Source: F0422 sp003992255
Lineage (GTDB): Bacteria > Bacillota > Negativicutes > Veillonellales > Veillonellaceae
NCBI RefSeq assembly: GCF_003992255.1
Contig: NZ_RQVA01000002.1
Location: 62,001-126,000 of the forward strand
DNA length: 64,000 bases
Direction of reading: 5' to 3'
In this document: positions 23,673-33,331 of the stretch, piece by piece
How the letters are laid out: every line of letters begins with the position of its first letter
Position numbering within the stretch: position 1 is the first letter of the stretch
Position numbers and translations under genes: made by a program
Notes under the pieces: generated by a model
Databases searched by the model: none
The model's input: the letters and a program-made list of their open reading frames with translations, nothing else
Told to the model about the DNA's origin: nothing

Positions 23673-25682
23673 ATGAAAAAGGTAGAAACGCACAAAGGCA
23701 AACGTTGGAATGTTGCCGTTACACAAGAAGCAATTGAAACAAAATTGACCTCTGGATTATCTGTACACCCCATAGTTTCTCATTTATTGGCAAACCGTGG
23801 GATTACAACGGTTGAAGCAGGTCAAACATTTTTATATAGTACAATGGACGATTTGTTGGACCCTTTCACATTAAAAGGCATGCGAGAAGCTGTGGAAGAG
23901 ATTGAAAGGGTGTTAGCATCTAATGGGTCCATTGTAATTTATGGCGATTATGATGTGGATGGAATTACAGCTACATCATTAATGTATCGCTTTTTTTCGC
24001 GCTTAGGTGCTAATGTAAGCTATTACATACCGGAGCGACAAAGTGAAGGATATGGCCTTAATTTAGAGGCTTTAGAATATTTGATTCAAGAAAAAACAGA
24101 TCTAATCATATCTGTAGATTGTGGGATTAGTTCCTATGATATCGTAGAAGCTGTACGTGATCGAGTATCTATGATTATTACAGATCATCATACAGCACCG
24201 CCTCAAGTCCCACGGGCTACAGCAGTTGTGAATCACAAACAACCGGATTGCCCATATGAGGATAAAAACTTATCTGGTGTTGGTGTTGCTTTTAAAGTGT
24301 GCCAAGCACTGTGGAAACGCCGTACTGGTGAAGAATATGGTGATGATTTAGATATTGTAGCACTAGGTACTGTAGCAGATGTGGTGCCTCTTGTGGGAGA
24401 AAATCGTATTATTGTCCGCGAAGGGTTACGAAAAATGACGGAGAGCCCTAACTTGGGAATTCAAGCCCTGATAGAAGTGGCAGGTTTGACGGGAAAAGCT
24501 ATTTCTGCAGGACATATAGGATTCACGTTAGCACCAAGGTTAAATGCGGCAGGTCGAGTGACCCATGCCACAAGAGCAGTAGAATTGTTAATTACAGATA
24601 GCTCGCAAGAAGCAATGGAAATTGCGGAAGAACTACAAGAAACGAATGCAGAGCGACAACAGATAGAACGAGCTATTTTTGAAGAAGCCTATCAGGCAGT
24701 ACTAGCACAAGGGACATTGGCTGAGCAATGTATTGTGGTAGCAGGCGAGGGTTGGCATCCAGGGGTTATCGGTATCGTAGCCTCACGATTAGTAGAAGCT
24801 TTTTATAAGCCAACGATGGTCATCAGTATTCACGATGGCATAGGAAAAGGTTCTTGTCGAAGTATTGATAATTGTAATATTTATGATGTGTTGTGTTCGG
24901 CGAAGGATGTATTGATTCAATTTGGTGGACATTCACAGGCGGCTGGATTTAGTGTGAAGGCAGATCAGATTGATGCGTTACGAGACCTTGCGAGTGCCTA
25001 TTGTCGTGAACATTTAGTAGATACCGATTATATTCCTATTGTAGATATTGATGGCATTGTATCTAGTGAAGATATATCCATCGATTTAATTGATCAAATT
25101 GCAACGTTAGAGCCTTACGGCATGGGAAATAGTACGCCGGTGTTTGCTATTCCAGAAATTGCCGTGCAGAATTTATATCCTATGGGCTTTCAGAAAAATC
25201 ACTGTAAAATTGTACTGCAAGGTCAGCAAGGTCCTGTTGATGCCGTGGCATGGCAGGGGGAACATTATATGCAAGAAATTTTTGCAGATGATCCTGTGAA
25301 AGTAGCTTTTACCTTACAAAAAAATGAATGGCAAGGCACAGTACGCCCTCAATTGATTGTACAGGATATGAGCCCTCTGGAAGAGCAACGGGAACAGTTG
25401 ACTGTGGAAGGCCTTCGCAAGATGTATGTGCTAGTCAAGAATGTGTTCCGATCTCCTACGGCACCGAAATATATTGTAGAGAGGGAAGCGTTAGAAGGAA
25501 AACCTCGCGAGATGACACCGCGAGAAGTGATGCTTTCATTAGAAGTATTTAAAGAGTTGGGAATTTTACAAGAAGAAGTCATAGAAGATGGACGACATGT
25601 ATATCGATGGATGCAAGTCAAACAAAAATTGGAATTGCATACATCATTGACATTTATGAACTATAGTCAGGAGGGATCATAA
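23673..25682 (+). CDS. recJ: Single-stranded-DNA-specific exonuclease RecJ
   Basis: 5'-3' ssDNA exonuclease of the DHH family for recombination and repair. 669 residues: longer than E. coli RecJ (577) with a C-terminal extension as in Firmicutes. Motifs: IVIYGDYDVDGITATSL, SVDCGISS, the DHH motif in ITDHHTAPP, NPKQPDCPYEDKNLSGVGVAF region, APRLNAAGR, and GGHSQAAGFSV. The start 23673 has GAGGT and follows the promoter; longer readings run back through the rpsI terminator. Its stop overlaps the rel start. Confidence 0.94.
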   Translation: MKKVETHKGKRWNVAVTQEAIETKLTSGLSVHPIVSHLLANRGITTVEAGQTFLYSTMDDLLDPFTLKGMREAVEEIERVLASNGSIVIYGDYDVDGITATSLMYRFFSRLGANVSYYIPERQSEGYGLNLEALEYLIQEKTDLIISVDCGISSYDIVEAVRDRVSMIITDHHTAPPQVPRATAVVNHKQPDCPYEDKNLSGVGVAFKVCQALWKRRTGEEYGDDLDIVALGTVADVVPLVGENRIIVREGLRKMTESPNLGIQALIEVAGLTGKAISAGHIGFTLAPRLNAAGRVTHATRAVELLITDSSQEAMEIAEELQETNAERQQIERAIFEEAYQAVLAQGTLAEQCIVVAGEGWHPGVIGIVASRLVEAFYKPTMVISIHDGIGKGSCRSIDNCNIYDVLCSAKDVLIQFGGHSQAAGFSVKADQIDALRDLASAYCREHLVDTDYIPIVDIDGIVSSEDISIDLIDQIATLEPYGMGNSTPVFAIPEIAVQNLYPMGFQKNHCKIVLQGQQGPVDAVAWQGEHYMQEIFADDPVKVAFTLQKNEWQGTVRPQLIVQDMSPLEEQREQLTVEGLRKMYVLVKNVFRSPTAPKYIVEREALEGKPREMTPREVMLSLEVFKELGILQEEVIEDGRHVYRWMQVKQKLELHTSLTFMNYSQEGS

Positions 25683-27907
25683 TGGTAAGTACTATGAGCA
25701 ACCTTCATGAACATACATTTAATAAAGAGCGTGAATTTGGACAGTTCATGGATCGGGTGCAATCGTATTTGCCAAAAGAAGATTGGCCCGTCATAGAACG
25801 TGCATTTGCATTGGCTGATAAGGCCCATGCACCGCAAAAACGTGCATCAGGGGAACCCTATATTTTACATCCCTTGGGAGTCGCAACGATTTTAAGTGAA
25901 TTGCAAATTGATCGGTCCACATTGGTATCAGCATTATTACATGATGTCGTAGAGGACACGGAAGTGACGTTAGACGATATGGAAGCTGAATTTGGCCCCG
26001 AGGTAGCTTTTTTAGTCGATGGTGTGACAAAACTGAATCAGTTTCAATACCAAACGAAAGAAGAACAGCAAATTGAAAATTATCGCAAGATGATTTTGGC
26101 CATGGCAAAAGATGTGCGGGTTGTTGTGATTAAGTTGGGCGACCGATTGCATAATATGCGTACGTTAAAGTATATGCGTCCTGACAAGCAACAACGTATT
26201 GCGCAAGAAACATTGGAAATTTTTGCCCCTTTAGCACATCGTCTGGGGATCTTTAATATTAAATGGGAATTGGAAGACTTGTCATTCCGCTATTTAGAAC
26301 CTGAAAAATATTATGATCTTGTTCAGCAGATGAGTGAAAAGCGGCAGGCTCGTGAAAATATCGTTAATGATACGATGGATACCTTAAAAAAGGCATTAGA
26401 GACGGCTCATATTGCAGCAGATGTAAAAGGGCGTCCTAAGCATTTCTACAGCATTTATAAAAAAATGAAAAAAGACAATCGTGACTTGTCTCAAATTTAT
26501 GATTTGTATGCTGTTCGTGTCATTGTAGATACGATTCCAGATTGTTACGCCGTATTGGGAACTGTACATAGTTTATGGAAACCATTGCCATACCGATTTA
26601 AAGATTATATTGCTATGCCTAAATCCAATATGTATCAATCGCTACATACTACGATTATTGGAACAATGGGGCAACCTGTGGAAATTCAAATTCGTACATG
26701 GGATATGCATCGTGTATCCGAATATGGTGTAGCGGCCCATTGGCGCTATAAAGAAGGTAATAAAGGTAAAGCAGAAGCTGACTTTGATGCCAAGGTAGGG
26801 TGGATTCGCCAAGTTTTGGAATGGCAAGATGGCAGTGATCCAAAAGAATTATTAAATGCTTTGAAACTAGATGTCTTTACGGGTGAAGTATTCGTATTTA
26901 CCCCAAAAGGCGATGTGATGAAGTTACCGAAAGGGACGGTGCCACTTGATTTTGCCTATCGCGTTCACACAGATGTGGGGAATAAATGCGTAGGTGCTAA
27001 GATCAATGGGAAAATTGTTCCACTAGATTATGAGCTGCAAAATGGCGATATTGTAGAAATTGTTACGTCTAAAAATGGTAAACCTCGCTTAGATTGGTTG
27101 AATATTGTTGGTTCTACAGAAAGTAAAACCAAAATAAAAAATTGGTTTAAACGAGAAAATAAAGAAGAAAATATTGTTAAAGGCCGCGAATTACTAGAAA
27201 AAGAATCAAAGCGACTAGGTTACGATTGGAAAGAACTTACAAAGAGTGGGCGCTTAGAGAAAATCGCAAAATCTTTGAATGCCGGTGGTGAAGCGGAACT
27301 GTTTTCTGCCATTGGCTTTGGAGGCCTTTCTGTTAATACTGTACTGTTGCGGCTCATCGATATGCATAAGCAAGATGTTGCTAAAGAAGAGCAACGAAAA
27401 GATACGATGGCTGTTATCGATCGACTGAAAATACATCATGGGAAGTCGAAAAAAAACAGCAGTGGCGTATTAGTTAAAGGTGAGTCAGGAGTCATGGTAC
27501 GTATGGCCCGTTGCTGTAATCCTGTTCCGGGTGATGATATTATCGGCTATATCACACGTGGCCGTGGTGTATCTGTTCATCGTGCGGATTGCACTAATAT
27601 TGGACATACACCTGATGATGTGAATCGTATGATCGAAGTGGATTGGGAAGGCGCTACGCAGGAGCAGTTCCAAGTCAATGTGTCTGTACATGCCTATGAT
27701 CGCAGTGGATTGTTGATGGAAGTGATGGCAGCCTTGTCAGAAATGAAGATTAACATATCTAATATCAATGCTAAAACGGATGATACAAAAGATGTGATAA
27801 TCCATTTAATCTTGGATATTAAAGACCTATCGCAGCTAGACTATGTTATGACTAAATTGCGACGAGTCAAAGACGTGTATTCTGTGCATCGCGGAGGAAA
27901 AACATGA
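25682..27907 (+). CDS. rel: Bifunctional (p)ppGpp synthetase/hydrolase, Rel
   Basis: Long RSH enzyme, 741 residues, making and degrading (p)ppGpp. HD hydrolase domain (about 35-190) with SALLHDVVEDTEV, so hydrolysis should be intact. Synthetase domain (about 230-360) has SIYKKMKK, YAVRVIVD, and RFKDYIAMPKSNMYQSLHTTI; RFKD rather than EXDD is the pattern of bifunctional enzymes. TGS (VFVFTPKGDVMKLPKGTVPLDFAY, about 395-460) and a C-terminal ACT domain follow. AGGAGGG lies before the ATG, which overlaps the recJ stop; dtd overlaps its end. Often called relA in Firmicutes. Confidence 0.96.
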   Translation: MVSTMSNLHEHTFNKEREFGQFMDRVQSYLPKEDWPVIERAFALADKAHAPQKRASGEPYILHPLGVATILSELQIDRSTLVSALLHDVVEDTEVTLDDMEAEFGPEVAFLVDGVTKLNQFQYQTKEEQQIENYRKMILAMAKDVRVVVIKLGDRLHNMRTLKYMRPDKQQRIAQETLEIFAPLAHRLGIFNIKWELEDLSFRYLEPEKYYDLVQQMSEKRQARENIVNDTMDTLKKALETAHIAADVKGRPKHFYSIYKKMKKDNRDLSQIYDLYAVRVIVDTIPDCYAVLGTVHSLWKPLPYRFKDYIAMPKSNMYQSLHTTIIGTMGQPVEIQIRTWDMHRVSEYGVAAHWRYKEGNKGKAEADFDAKVGWIRQVLEWQDGSDPKELLNALKLDVFTGEVFVFTPKGDVMKLPKGTVPLDFAYRVHTDVGNKCVGAKINGKIVPLDYELQNGDIVEIVTSKNGKPRLDWLNIVGSTESKTKIKNWFKRENKEENIVKGRELLEKESKRLGYDWKELTKSGRLEKIAKSLNAGGEAELFSAIGFGGLSVNTVLLRLIDMHKQDVAKEEQRKDTMAVIDRLKIHHGKSKKNSSGVLVKGESGVMVRMARCCNPVPGDDIIGYITRGRGVSVHRADCTNIGHTPDDVNRMIEVDWEGATQEQFQVNVSVHAYDRSGLLMEVMAALSEMKINISNINAKTDDTKDVIIHLILDIKDLSQLDYVMTKLRRVKDVYSVHRGGKT

Positions 27908-28353
27908 GAGCAGTAGTACAACGAGTGAGCTCTTCCTCTGTTACAGTGGAAGGCACTATCATTGGCAGTACTCAGCAAGGGTTGCTAGTATTGCTAGGTA
28001 TTGCAGACGATGATACCTTGGAAGATGTGCAATATATCTGTGATAAGGTAAGCCATCTGCGAATTTTTGAGGATGACAATGACAAAATGAACCTATCGCT
28101 CCTAGATATAGGCGGCGAGGTTTGCGTAGTGTCACAGTTCACACTCTATGGAGATGCGCGCAAAGGACGGCGCCCCAATTTTATGAAAGCAGCAGCTCCT
28201 GACAAGGCAGAAGCTTTATACGCACGCACTGTGGAAGCTTTCAAAGAAAAGGGGATTCCAGTGAGTACTGGACAGTTTCAAGCTCATATGGAAGTAGCCC
28301 TTGTCAACGATGGGCCTGTTACGATTTTGTTAGATAGTCATAAAGAGTTTTAA
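27904..28353 (+). CDS. dtd: D-aminoacyl-tRNA deacylase
   Basis: Hydrolyses D-amino acids (and Gly) from mischarged tRNA. 149 residues with the two signature motifs SQFTLYGD (about 78-85) and a C-terminal NDGPVT (about 136-141; the family consensus is NxGPVT). RAVVQRVSSSSVTV is the normal N-terminus. Starts with ATGA overlapping the rel stop, a conserved rel-dtd pairing. Confidence 0.97.
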   Translation: MRAVVQRVSSSSVTVEGTIIGSTQQGLLVLLGIADDDTLEDVQYICDKVSHLRIFEDDNDKMNLSLLDIGGEVCVVSQFTLYGDARKGRRPNFMKAAAPDKAEALYARTVEAFKEKGIPVSTGQFQAHMEVALVNDGPVTILLDSHKEF

Positions 28354-28365
28354 TGGAGTGTACAG

Positions 28366-28989
28366 ATGAAGTTATATTATATGCCCTTAGGTGCGTATGG
28401 GACGAATTGTTATATTGCTCATAATGAAGCAGATAATACATGCCTTGTGACGGACCCTGGCGATGAGGGTGAAAAATTAAAAGAGATTCTTGAGAGTCAT
28501 AATTTTAAAGTGAAGGGAATTTTATTGACTCATGGTCACAGTGATCATATAGGGGCCGTGCAAACATTGGTAGATGCTTATCATGTGCCTGTGTATATAC
28601 ATAAAGGTGATGCAGAGTATTTAGAAAGCGCAGAAGTAAATCTAAGCGCTCGTTCCGGTAGACCTATTACTGTACAAGTTGATGATGTACGCTATGTGAA
28701 AGAGGGAGATACGATCCCTCTGGGTGACACAGTGTTTACAGTCATAGAAACGCCTGGACATACACCAGGTGGTGTATGCTATTATACAGAAGGCACATTA
28801 CTTGCGGGGGACACCCTATTTCAAGGCTCTGTAGGCAGAACAGATTTTCCTAATGGAGATTTTGAGTTGTTAAGTAAAGGCATCAAGGAAAAGCTTTATA
28901 CATTACCAGATGATACAAAGGTGTATCCAGGACATGGACCGGAGACGACAATTGGTGAAGAAAAGCAGTATAATCCTTTTGTGCGATAG
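28366..28989 (+). CDS. Metallo-beta-lactamase-fold hydrolase (glyoxalase II-like)
   Basis: 207 residues, short YcbL/GloB-like type without the glyoxalase II C-terminal domain. Metal ligands: THGHSDHIGA (about 55-64), ETPGHTPGG (about 126), the AGDTLFQGSVGRTDFPNGD motif near 145 and a C-terminal PGHGPETTIGEEK. Commonly placed after rel-dtd in Firmicutes. Substrate unknown; a thioester hydrolase role is possible. Confidence 0.9.
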   Translation: MKLYYMPLGAYGTNCYIAHNEADNTCLVTDPGDEGEKLKEILESHNFKVKGILLTHGHSDHIGAVQTLVDAYHVPVYIHKGDAEYLESAEVNLSARSGRPITVQVDDVRYVKEGDTIPLGDTVFTVIETPGHTPGGVCYYTEGTLLAGDTLFQGSVGRTDFPNGDFELLSKGIKEKLYTLPDDTKVYPGHGPETTIGEEKQYNPFVR

Positions 28990-28997
28990 GTGATAGG

Positions 28998-30068
28998 ATG
29001 GGAAAACAATCCATACAATATTGGCTGCGTTGTATTTTGCTAGTCTTAGCCACTATAGGAATCTCGATTGCCTTGCCTGTCGTTATGCCCTTAATAGTGG
29101 CCATTGTACTAACATTAATTTTGTGGCCTTTGGTAAATCTTACACAAGAAGGACTTCAAAAGTATTGGAAAGGCTGTCCTAGATGGATTGCCATCATTCC
29201 TTCCTTTGTGATTGTCATCTTGTTATCCTTCTTACTAGTACGTCATGTGATCGTGCCTGTGATTGGGGAATTAACAAAATTATTGGCAAATTTACCGTAC
29301 GTACTCGACCAATTTGCTCTTGTGGTGAAAGGGCTACAAGGGGTGGATGGAGAAAGTATTATTCCTCATCAATTTGATGGTATTATCAACTCCACACTTA
29401 TAAAAATTGGCAATTATGGTGTCGACTTAGCGCAACGAAGTGTGCTTGCTATTGTTTCTTTAGCCAGTACATTACTGCAGCTTTTATTGGTGCCAATTCT
29501 AACGTTCTACTTATTAAAAGATGGACGTGACATTAAAAAAGCAATTTTAGGAATCTTTTCAAAGCCTACCTCCACGCACTTGGAAGAAGTGGTGACAGAT
29601 ATTCATCGTACATTAGGAGGGTATTTGCGAGGTCAGTTGTTACTGGCAACCAATATGTTTTGCCTTACCTTCATTGCCTGTTATGTGTACGATTTACCAT
29701 ACCCATTGGTACTTGCCGTACTAGCAGGCATTGCAGAATGGATTCCTATTATTGGACCTTTCTTGAGTGCTGTACCAGCCATTATTTTAGGGGCTGTTAT
29801 TAGTGGTCCTCTAGCAGTGAAAGTGGCTATTACATATGGTATTTTACAGTTGTTAGATGGACAAATTATTATGCCGAAAATTATGGGGCATGTCATAAAA
29901 TTGCCACCATTAGTGATTATTACGGCAATTTTCGTGGGAGGCTATTTCTTTGGTATCATCGGTATGATGGTAGCAGTACCAGTTACGGCGACCACACAAA
30001 TTATAGCGAAACGCTTATGGTATTTTAATACATATTATAGATTACAGAAAGAGGAACATCATGGATAA
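28998..30068 (+). CDS. AI-2E family transporter (PerM-like)
   Basis: 356-residue inner-membrane protein with seven or eight hydrophobic helices and an extracytoplasmic helical part (about 85-140). Family signature near the C-terminus: LLDGQIIMPKIMGHVIKLPPLVIITAIFVGGYFFGIIGMMVAVP. Members range from AI-2 exporters to Na+/H+ antiporters, so the substrate cannot be assigned. Its last 8 bases overlap fur. Confidence 0.9.
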   Translation: MGKQSIQYWLRCILLVLATIGISIALPVVMPLIVAIVLTLILWPLVNLTQEGLQKYWKGCPRWIAIIPSFVIVILLSFLLVRHVIVPVIGELTKLLANLPYVLDQFALVVKGLQGVDGESIIPHQFDGIINSTLIKIGNYGVDLAQRSVLAIVSLASTLLQLLLVPILTFYLLKDGRDIKKAILGIFSKPTSTHLEEVVTDIHRTLGGYLRGQLLLATNMFCLTFIACYVYDLPYPLVLAVLAGIAEWIPIIGPFLSAVPAIILGAVISGPLAVKVAITYGILQLLDGQIIMPKIMGHVIKLPPLVIITAIFVGGYFFGIIGMMVAVPVTATTQIIAKRLWYFNTYYRLQKEEHHG

Positions 30069-30552
30069 AACAACAGAAGTACAAGCAACAATGGACAAAT
30101 TGAAAGAGCGCATTAAAGATAAAAAGTATAAATTGACTACACAACGTCAAATCATTTTGCAAACATTCATCGAAGCAGAAGAAAAACATCTCAGCGCAGA
30201 AGATGTGTATATTTTAGTGAAAAAGAACAATCCAGATATTGGATTAGCTACGATTTATCGTACATTGGATTTGTTCACAGAGTTAGATTTAGTAAAACGT
30301 TTAGATTTTGGTGATGGTCGTAATCGCTATGAATTAAATAGTGATGAATTTTCTCATTTCCACCATCATTTAATCTGCGTAAAATGTGGCTGTGTCAAAG
30401 AATTTGAAGATGATATGTTAGAAACATTAGAATCTATCATTGCTAAAAAATTAAACTTCCATACTACCGATCATCAATTGAAAGTCTATGGTTTCTGTGG
30501 AGACTGTCACGAAGCTGCCAAAGCATTAGAAGCTGAAAAGGGTCATGAATAA
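30061..30552 (+). CDS. fur: Fur family metalloregulator
   Basis: 163 residues. Winged-helix N-terminus (KLTTQRQIILQTFIEAEEKHLSAEDVYILVK, recognition helix IGLATIYRTLDLFTELDLV), then dimerisation domain with the regulatory-metal ligands in HFHHHLICVKCGCVKEF and a second pair in GFCGDCH, giving two CxxC structural zinc sites. The LATIYR and HHHLIC motifs favour Fur itself over PerR or Zur, though the metal cannot be fixed from sequence. Co-transcribed with the AI-2E gene and overlapping hemZ. GATAAT repeats at the recJ promoter could make this operon autoregulated. Confidence 0.88.
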   Translation: MDKTTEVQATMDKLKERIKDKKYKLTTQRQIILQTFIEAEEKHLSAEDVYILVKKNNPDIGLATIYRTLDLFTELDLVKRLDFGDGRNRYELNSDEFSHFHHHLICVKCGCVKEFEDDMLETLESIIAKKLNFHTTDHQLKVYGFCGDCHEAAKALEAEKGHE

Positions 30553-32056
30553 TACATACCACTATGAAGGTCCTGTTGAGCTGGGTTCTATCGTAGCTCA
30601 TCAGTGTGGAGCAGTGGGATTATTCTCGAATAAAGAAAATCCAGACTTTATGATTCATGTAACATCTATAGACACTGCTGACCATATTGATGCTGTAGAG
30701 GTGAAGGTGTTTTACCATACAGATGTTCAGTCGCAGTTGCATTGTGTTGATACAGCTGTACCATCAGAAATATATAAGGGCTATGTGCTAGTACGTTCTC
30801 TTTTTGGAGAAGATACTGTAGAGGGGCGTAAAGTCATAGGTCGTCAATTATTGACGCAACTGCGATTACTATTGGGGACTACAGAAAGTCTTTGGGGGAC
30901 GCTCGTTGGTGTTAGACCAACAAAATTAACTCATAAATTATGGGACTCTTTGGGTTCGTTAGATTTAGTTCGTGATGAATTAGAAACAACGCATGGTATT
31001 AGTCCTCAGAAATGGAATTTATTGGAAACAGTAGTGAAGCAAGAACGCCTCTATGTGGAGCAAGCTACAGTGTCCCCTAAGGAAGTCAGTATGTACAGTG
31101 GGATTCCTTTTTGTGAAACTCATTGTACCTATTGCTCATTTCCCTATGGGCTTATCCAAGGGTATGGAAAGGTACAAGAGTTTGTTAGTGCCTATCTACA
31201 AGATATAGCGAATATGAACGAGTGCATTGCCTATCATGGGTTAGGAGTACAATCCCTATATATGGGTGGAGGTACACCTACTAGTTTAGGTGATGGTGAC
31301 TTTCACAGGGTATTGCATTCCTTGCAAAAGTTGATTCCGACAGGTCATGAGTTTACCGTAGAAGCAGGTCGTCCAGACTCGCTGAGTCACAGTAAGATTA
31401 CTTCTATGATAGAAGCGGGAGTGACGAGAATCAGTCTTAATCCACAGACAATGCAAGACGATATACTTCGCATCATAGGGCGAGGTCATACAGTACAGGA
31501 TATCTTAACAATGTATGAATACATTGTTTCTTTTATGGATTGTTCGATTAATATGGACTTCATTGCCGGATTACCACGGCAGACCTTACAAGATATGGAA
31601 GAGAATGTGAAGTATATTGATCAGTTACGGCCACATAATGTGACGATTCATACATTGGCATTAAAGAAGGGAAGTCCTTTGTATGCCAGCTCCTATGCTC
31701 AGGAGATTCCTTCCGAGCATCTAGTGCAACACATGTTAGATAGCACTCATGAGGCTCTGTTAGGTATGGGATATATACCCTATTATATGTATCGCCAACA
31801 GTATATGGTAGGGCAAATGGAGAATATTGGCTATACCTTGCCTCACTATGAAAGTATCTATAATATACAAATGATAGAAGAACGCCAGTCTATACTTTCC
31901 ATTGGTCCTGGTAGTGTATCGAAATGGATTGGTGGTCAAGATTTTAGACAAAAGAAACAATATATGCCGAAAGATGTAGATACATATATACAAGACATGA
32001 ATCGGTTATTGGAAAAACGTAATACATTAAGTAAAGAACATTGGAGGGACAGCTAG
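30545..32056 (+). CDS. hemZ: HemZ-like radical SAM coproporphyrinogen III oxidase family protein
   Basis: 503 residues, matching Firmicute HemZ in length. The N-terminal 160 residues are the HemZ-specific part; the radical SAM cluster motif is PFCETHCTYCSF (CxxxCxxC, about 190-201), with YMGGGTPTSL and EFTVEAGRPDSLS following. HemZ is called oxygen-independent coproporphyrinogen dehydrogenase by homology; its chemistry is less certain than HemN. Overlaps fur by 8 bases and hisS by 1, so it sits tightly within the operon. Adjacency to fur is suggestive of iron/heme control. Confidence 0.85.
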   Translation: MNNTYHYEGPVELGSIVAHQCGAVGLFSNKENPDFMIHVTSIDTADHIDAVEVKVFYHTDVQSQLHCVDTAVPSEIYKGYVLVRSLFGEDTVEGRKVIGRQLLTQLRLLLGTTESLWGTLVGVRPTKLTHKLWDSLGSLDLVRDELETTHGISPQKWNLLETVVKQERLYVEQATVSPKEVSMYSGIPFCETHCTYCSFPYGLIQGYGKVQEFVSAYLQDIANMNECIAYHGLGVQSLYMGGGTPTSLGDGDFHRVLHSLQKLIPTGHEFTVEAGRPDSLSHSKITSMIEAGVTRISLNPQTMQDDILRIIGRGHTVQDILTMYEYIVSFMDCSINMDFIAGLPRQTLQDMEENVKYIDQLRPHNVTIHTLALKKGSPLYASSYAQEIPSEHLVQHMLDSTHEALLGMGYIPYYMYRQQYMVGQMENIGYTLPHYESIYNIQMIEERQSILSIGPGSVSKWIGGQDFRQKKQYMPKDVDTYIQDMNRLLEKRNTLSKEHWRDS

Positions 32057-33330
32057 TGGCTATTCAAAAACCAAGAGGAACACAAGATTTATTACCAAGT
32101 GTTCTTGGCAATTGGTATTATATTGAAAATACAATTCGTCGATTATGTAAGACTTACGGATTTGAAGAAGTTCGTACACCTATGTTTGAAGAAACAGGCT
32201 TATTTTTGCGTGGTATTGGGGAAACGACAGATATTGTGCAAAAAGAAATGTACTCCTTTCCTACGGGGGATAAAAAAGATCAATCCTATACATTGCGCCC
32301 AGAAGGAACAGCTTCGGCAGTACGTGCCTATTTAGAAAATAAAATCTATGGTCAAGAATCCATTACAAAATGGTTCTATATTGGGCCTATGTTCCGTCAT
32401 GATAAGCCACAAGCAGGACGCTATCGTCAATTCCACCAATTTGGGGTAGAACTATTGGGTACACAAGCGCCAAGTGCTGATGCGGAATGTATCTCTTTGG
32501 TATTGCAATTATTACGTGATTTAGGTTTAAAAGATTTAAATGTAGAAATGAACTCTGTAGGGTGCCCAACATGCCGCCCTGCATACAGAGAAAAATTAAT
32601 TGCTTTCTTTGAGCCTAAAAAAGAAGAATTATGTGAACTTTGCCAAAGTCGTTTGTACAAAAATCCATTGCGCATTCTTGATTGCAAAGAAGAAAAATGC
32701 CAACAGTTAGCGGTGGGTGTACCAGAGTTAAGCGATAATCTATGTGAAGAGTGTCAAGATCACTTCCATCATGTAAAAGAATATTTGACGGCAGCAGGAG
32801 AGAAGTTTACCTTAAATCCACGCCTAGTTCGTGGTTTAGACTATTATACAAAAACTGCCTTTGAAGTACAGTATACTCCATTAGGATCGCAAAGTGCTGT
32901 TGCAGGTGGTGGTCGTTACGATGGTCTAGTAGAAGAACTAGATGGTCCACATACACCAGCTGTAGGGTTTGCGATGGGGATGGAGCGCTTGTTATTGGCT
33001 CTAGAAAAACAAGGTTTGTTGCCAGAGCAACAACAAGAAGATTCTGTCTTTGTAGTAGCCTTAGGTGAAATGGCACAGAAGGAAGCTTTTAGAATTACAA
33101 ATGCCTTGCGCAATGCTTATGTAAAGGCAGAAATGGAAGGCTCTGGTAAATCTATGAAGAGTCAAATGAAGTATGCTAACAAAATTAACGCAAAATATGT
33201 TATTATAATTGGTGATAATGAATTAGCTGAAGGTAAAGTCATCTTAAAATATATGGATACGTCTGAACAAGAAACAGTATCCTTAGCTGAGATTACAAAC
33301 CGTATAACTGAATTAGTGAAAGGAAATTAG
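32056..33330 (+). CDS. hisS: Histidyl-tRNA synthetase
   Basis: Class II synthetase, 424 residues. GTG at 32056 overlaps the hemZ stop (TAGTG) and has GGAGGG at 32043-32048; an in-frame TTG at 32041 lies on top of that site and is rejected. Starts VAIQKPRGTQDLLP as expected. Motif 2 region WFYIGPMFRHDKPQAGRYRQFHQFGVE, the histidine loops LVRGLDYYTKTAFEV and AGGGRYDGLV, and motif 3 GFAMGMERLLL are intact. Paired with aspS. Confidence 0.97.
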   Translation: MAIQKPRGTQDLLPSVLGNWYYIENTIRRLCKTYGFEEVRTPMFEETGLFLRGIGETTDIVQKEMYSFPTGDKKDQSYTLRPEGTASAVRAYLENKIYGQESITKWFYIGPMFRHDKPQAGRYRQFHQFGVELLGTQAPSADAECISLVLQLLRDLGLKDLNVEMNSVGCPTCRPAYREKLIAFFEPKKEELCELCQSRLYKNPLRILDCKEEKCQQLAVGVPELSDNLCEECQDHFHHVKEYLTAAGEKFTLNPRLVRGLDYYTKTAFEVQYTPLGSQSAVAGGGRYDGLVEELDGPHTPAVGFAMGMERLLLALEKQGLLPEQQQEDSVFVVALGEMAQKEAFRITNALRNAYVKAEMEGSGKSMKSQMKYANKINAKYVIIIGDNELAEGKVILKYMDTSEQETVSLAEITNRITELVKGN

Positions 33331-33331
33331 A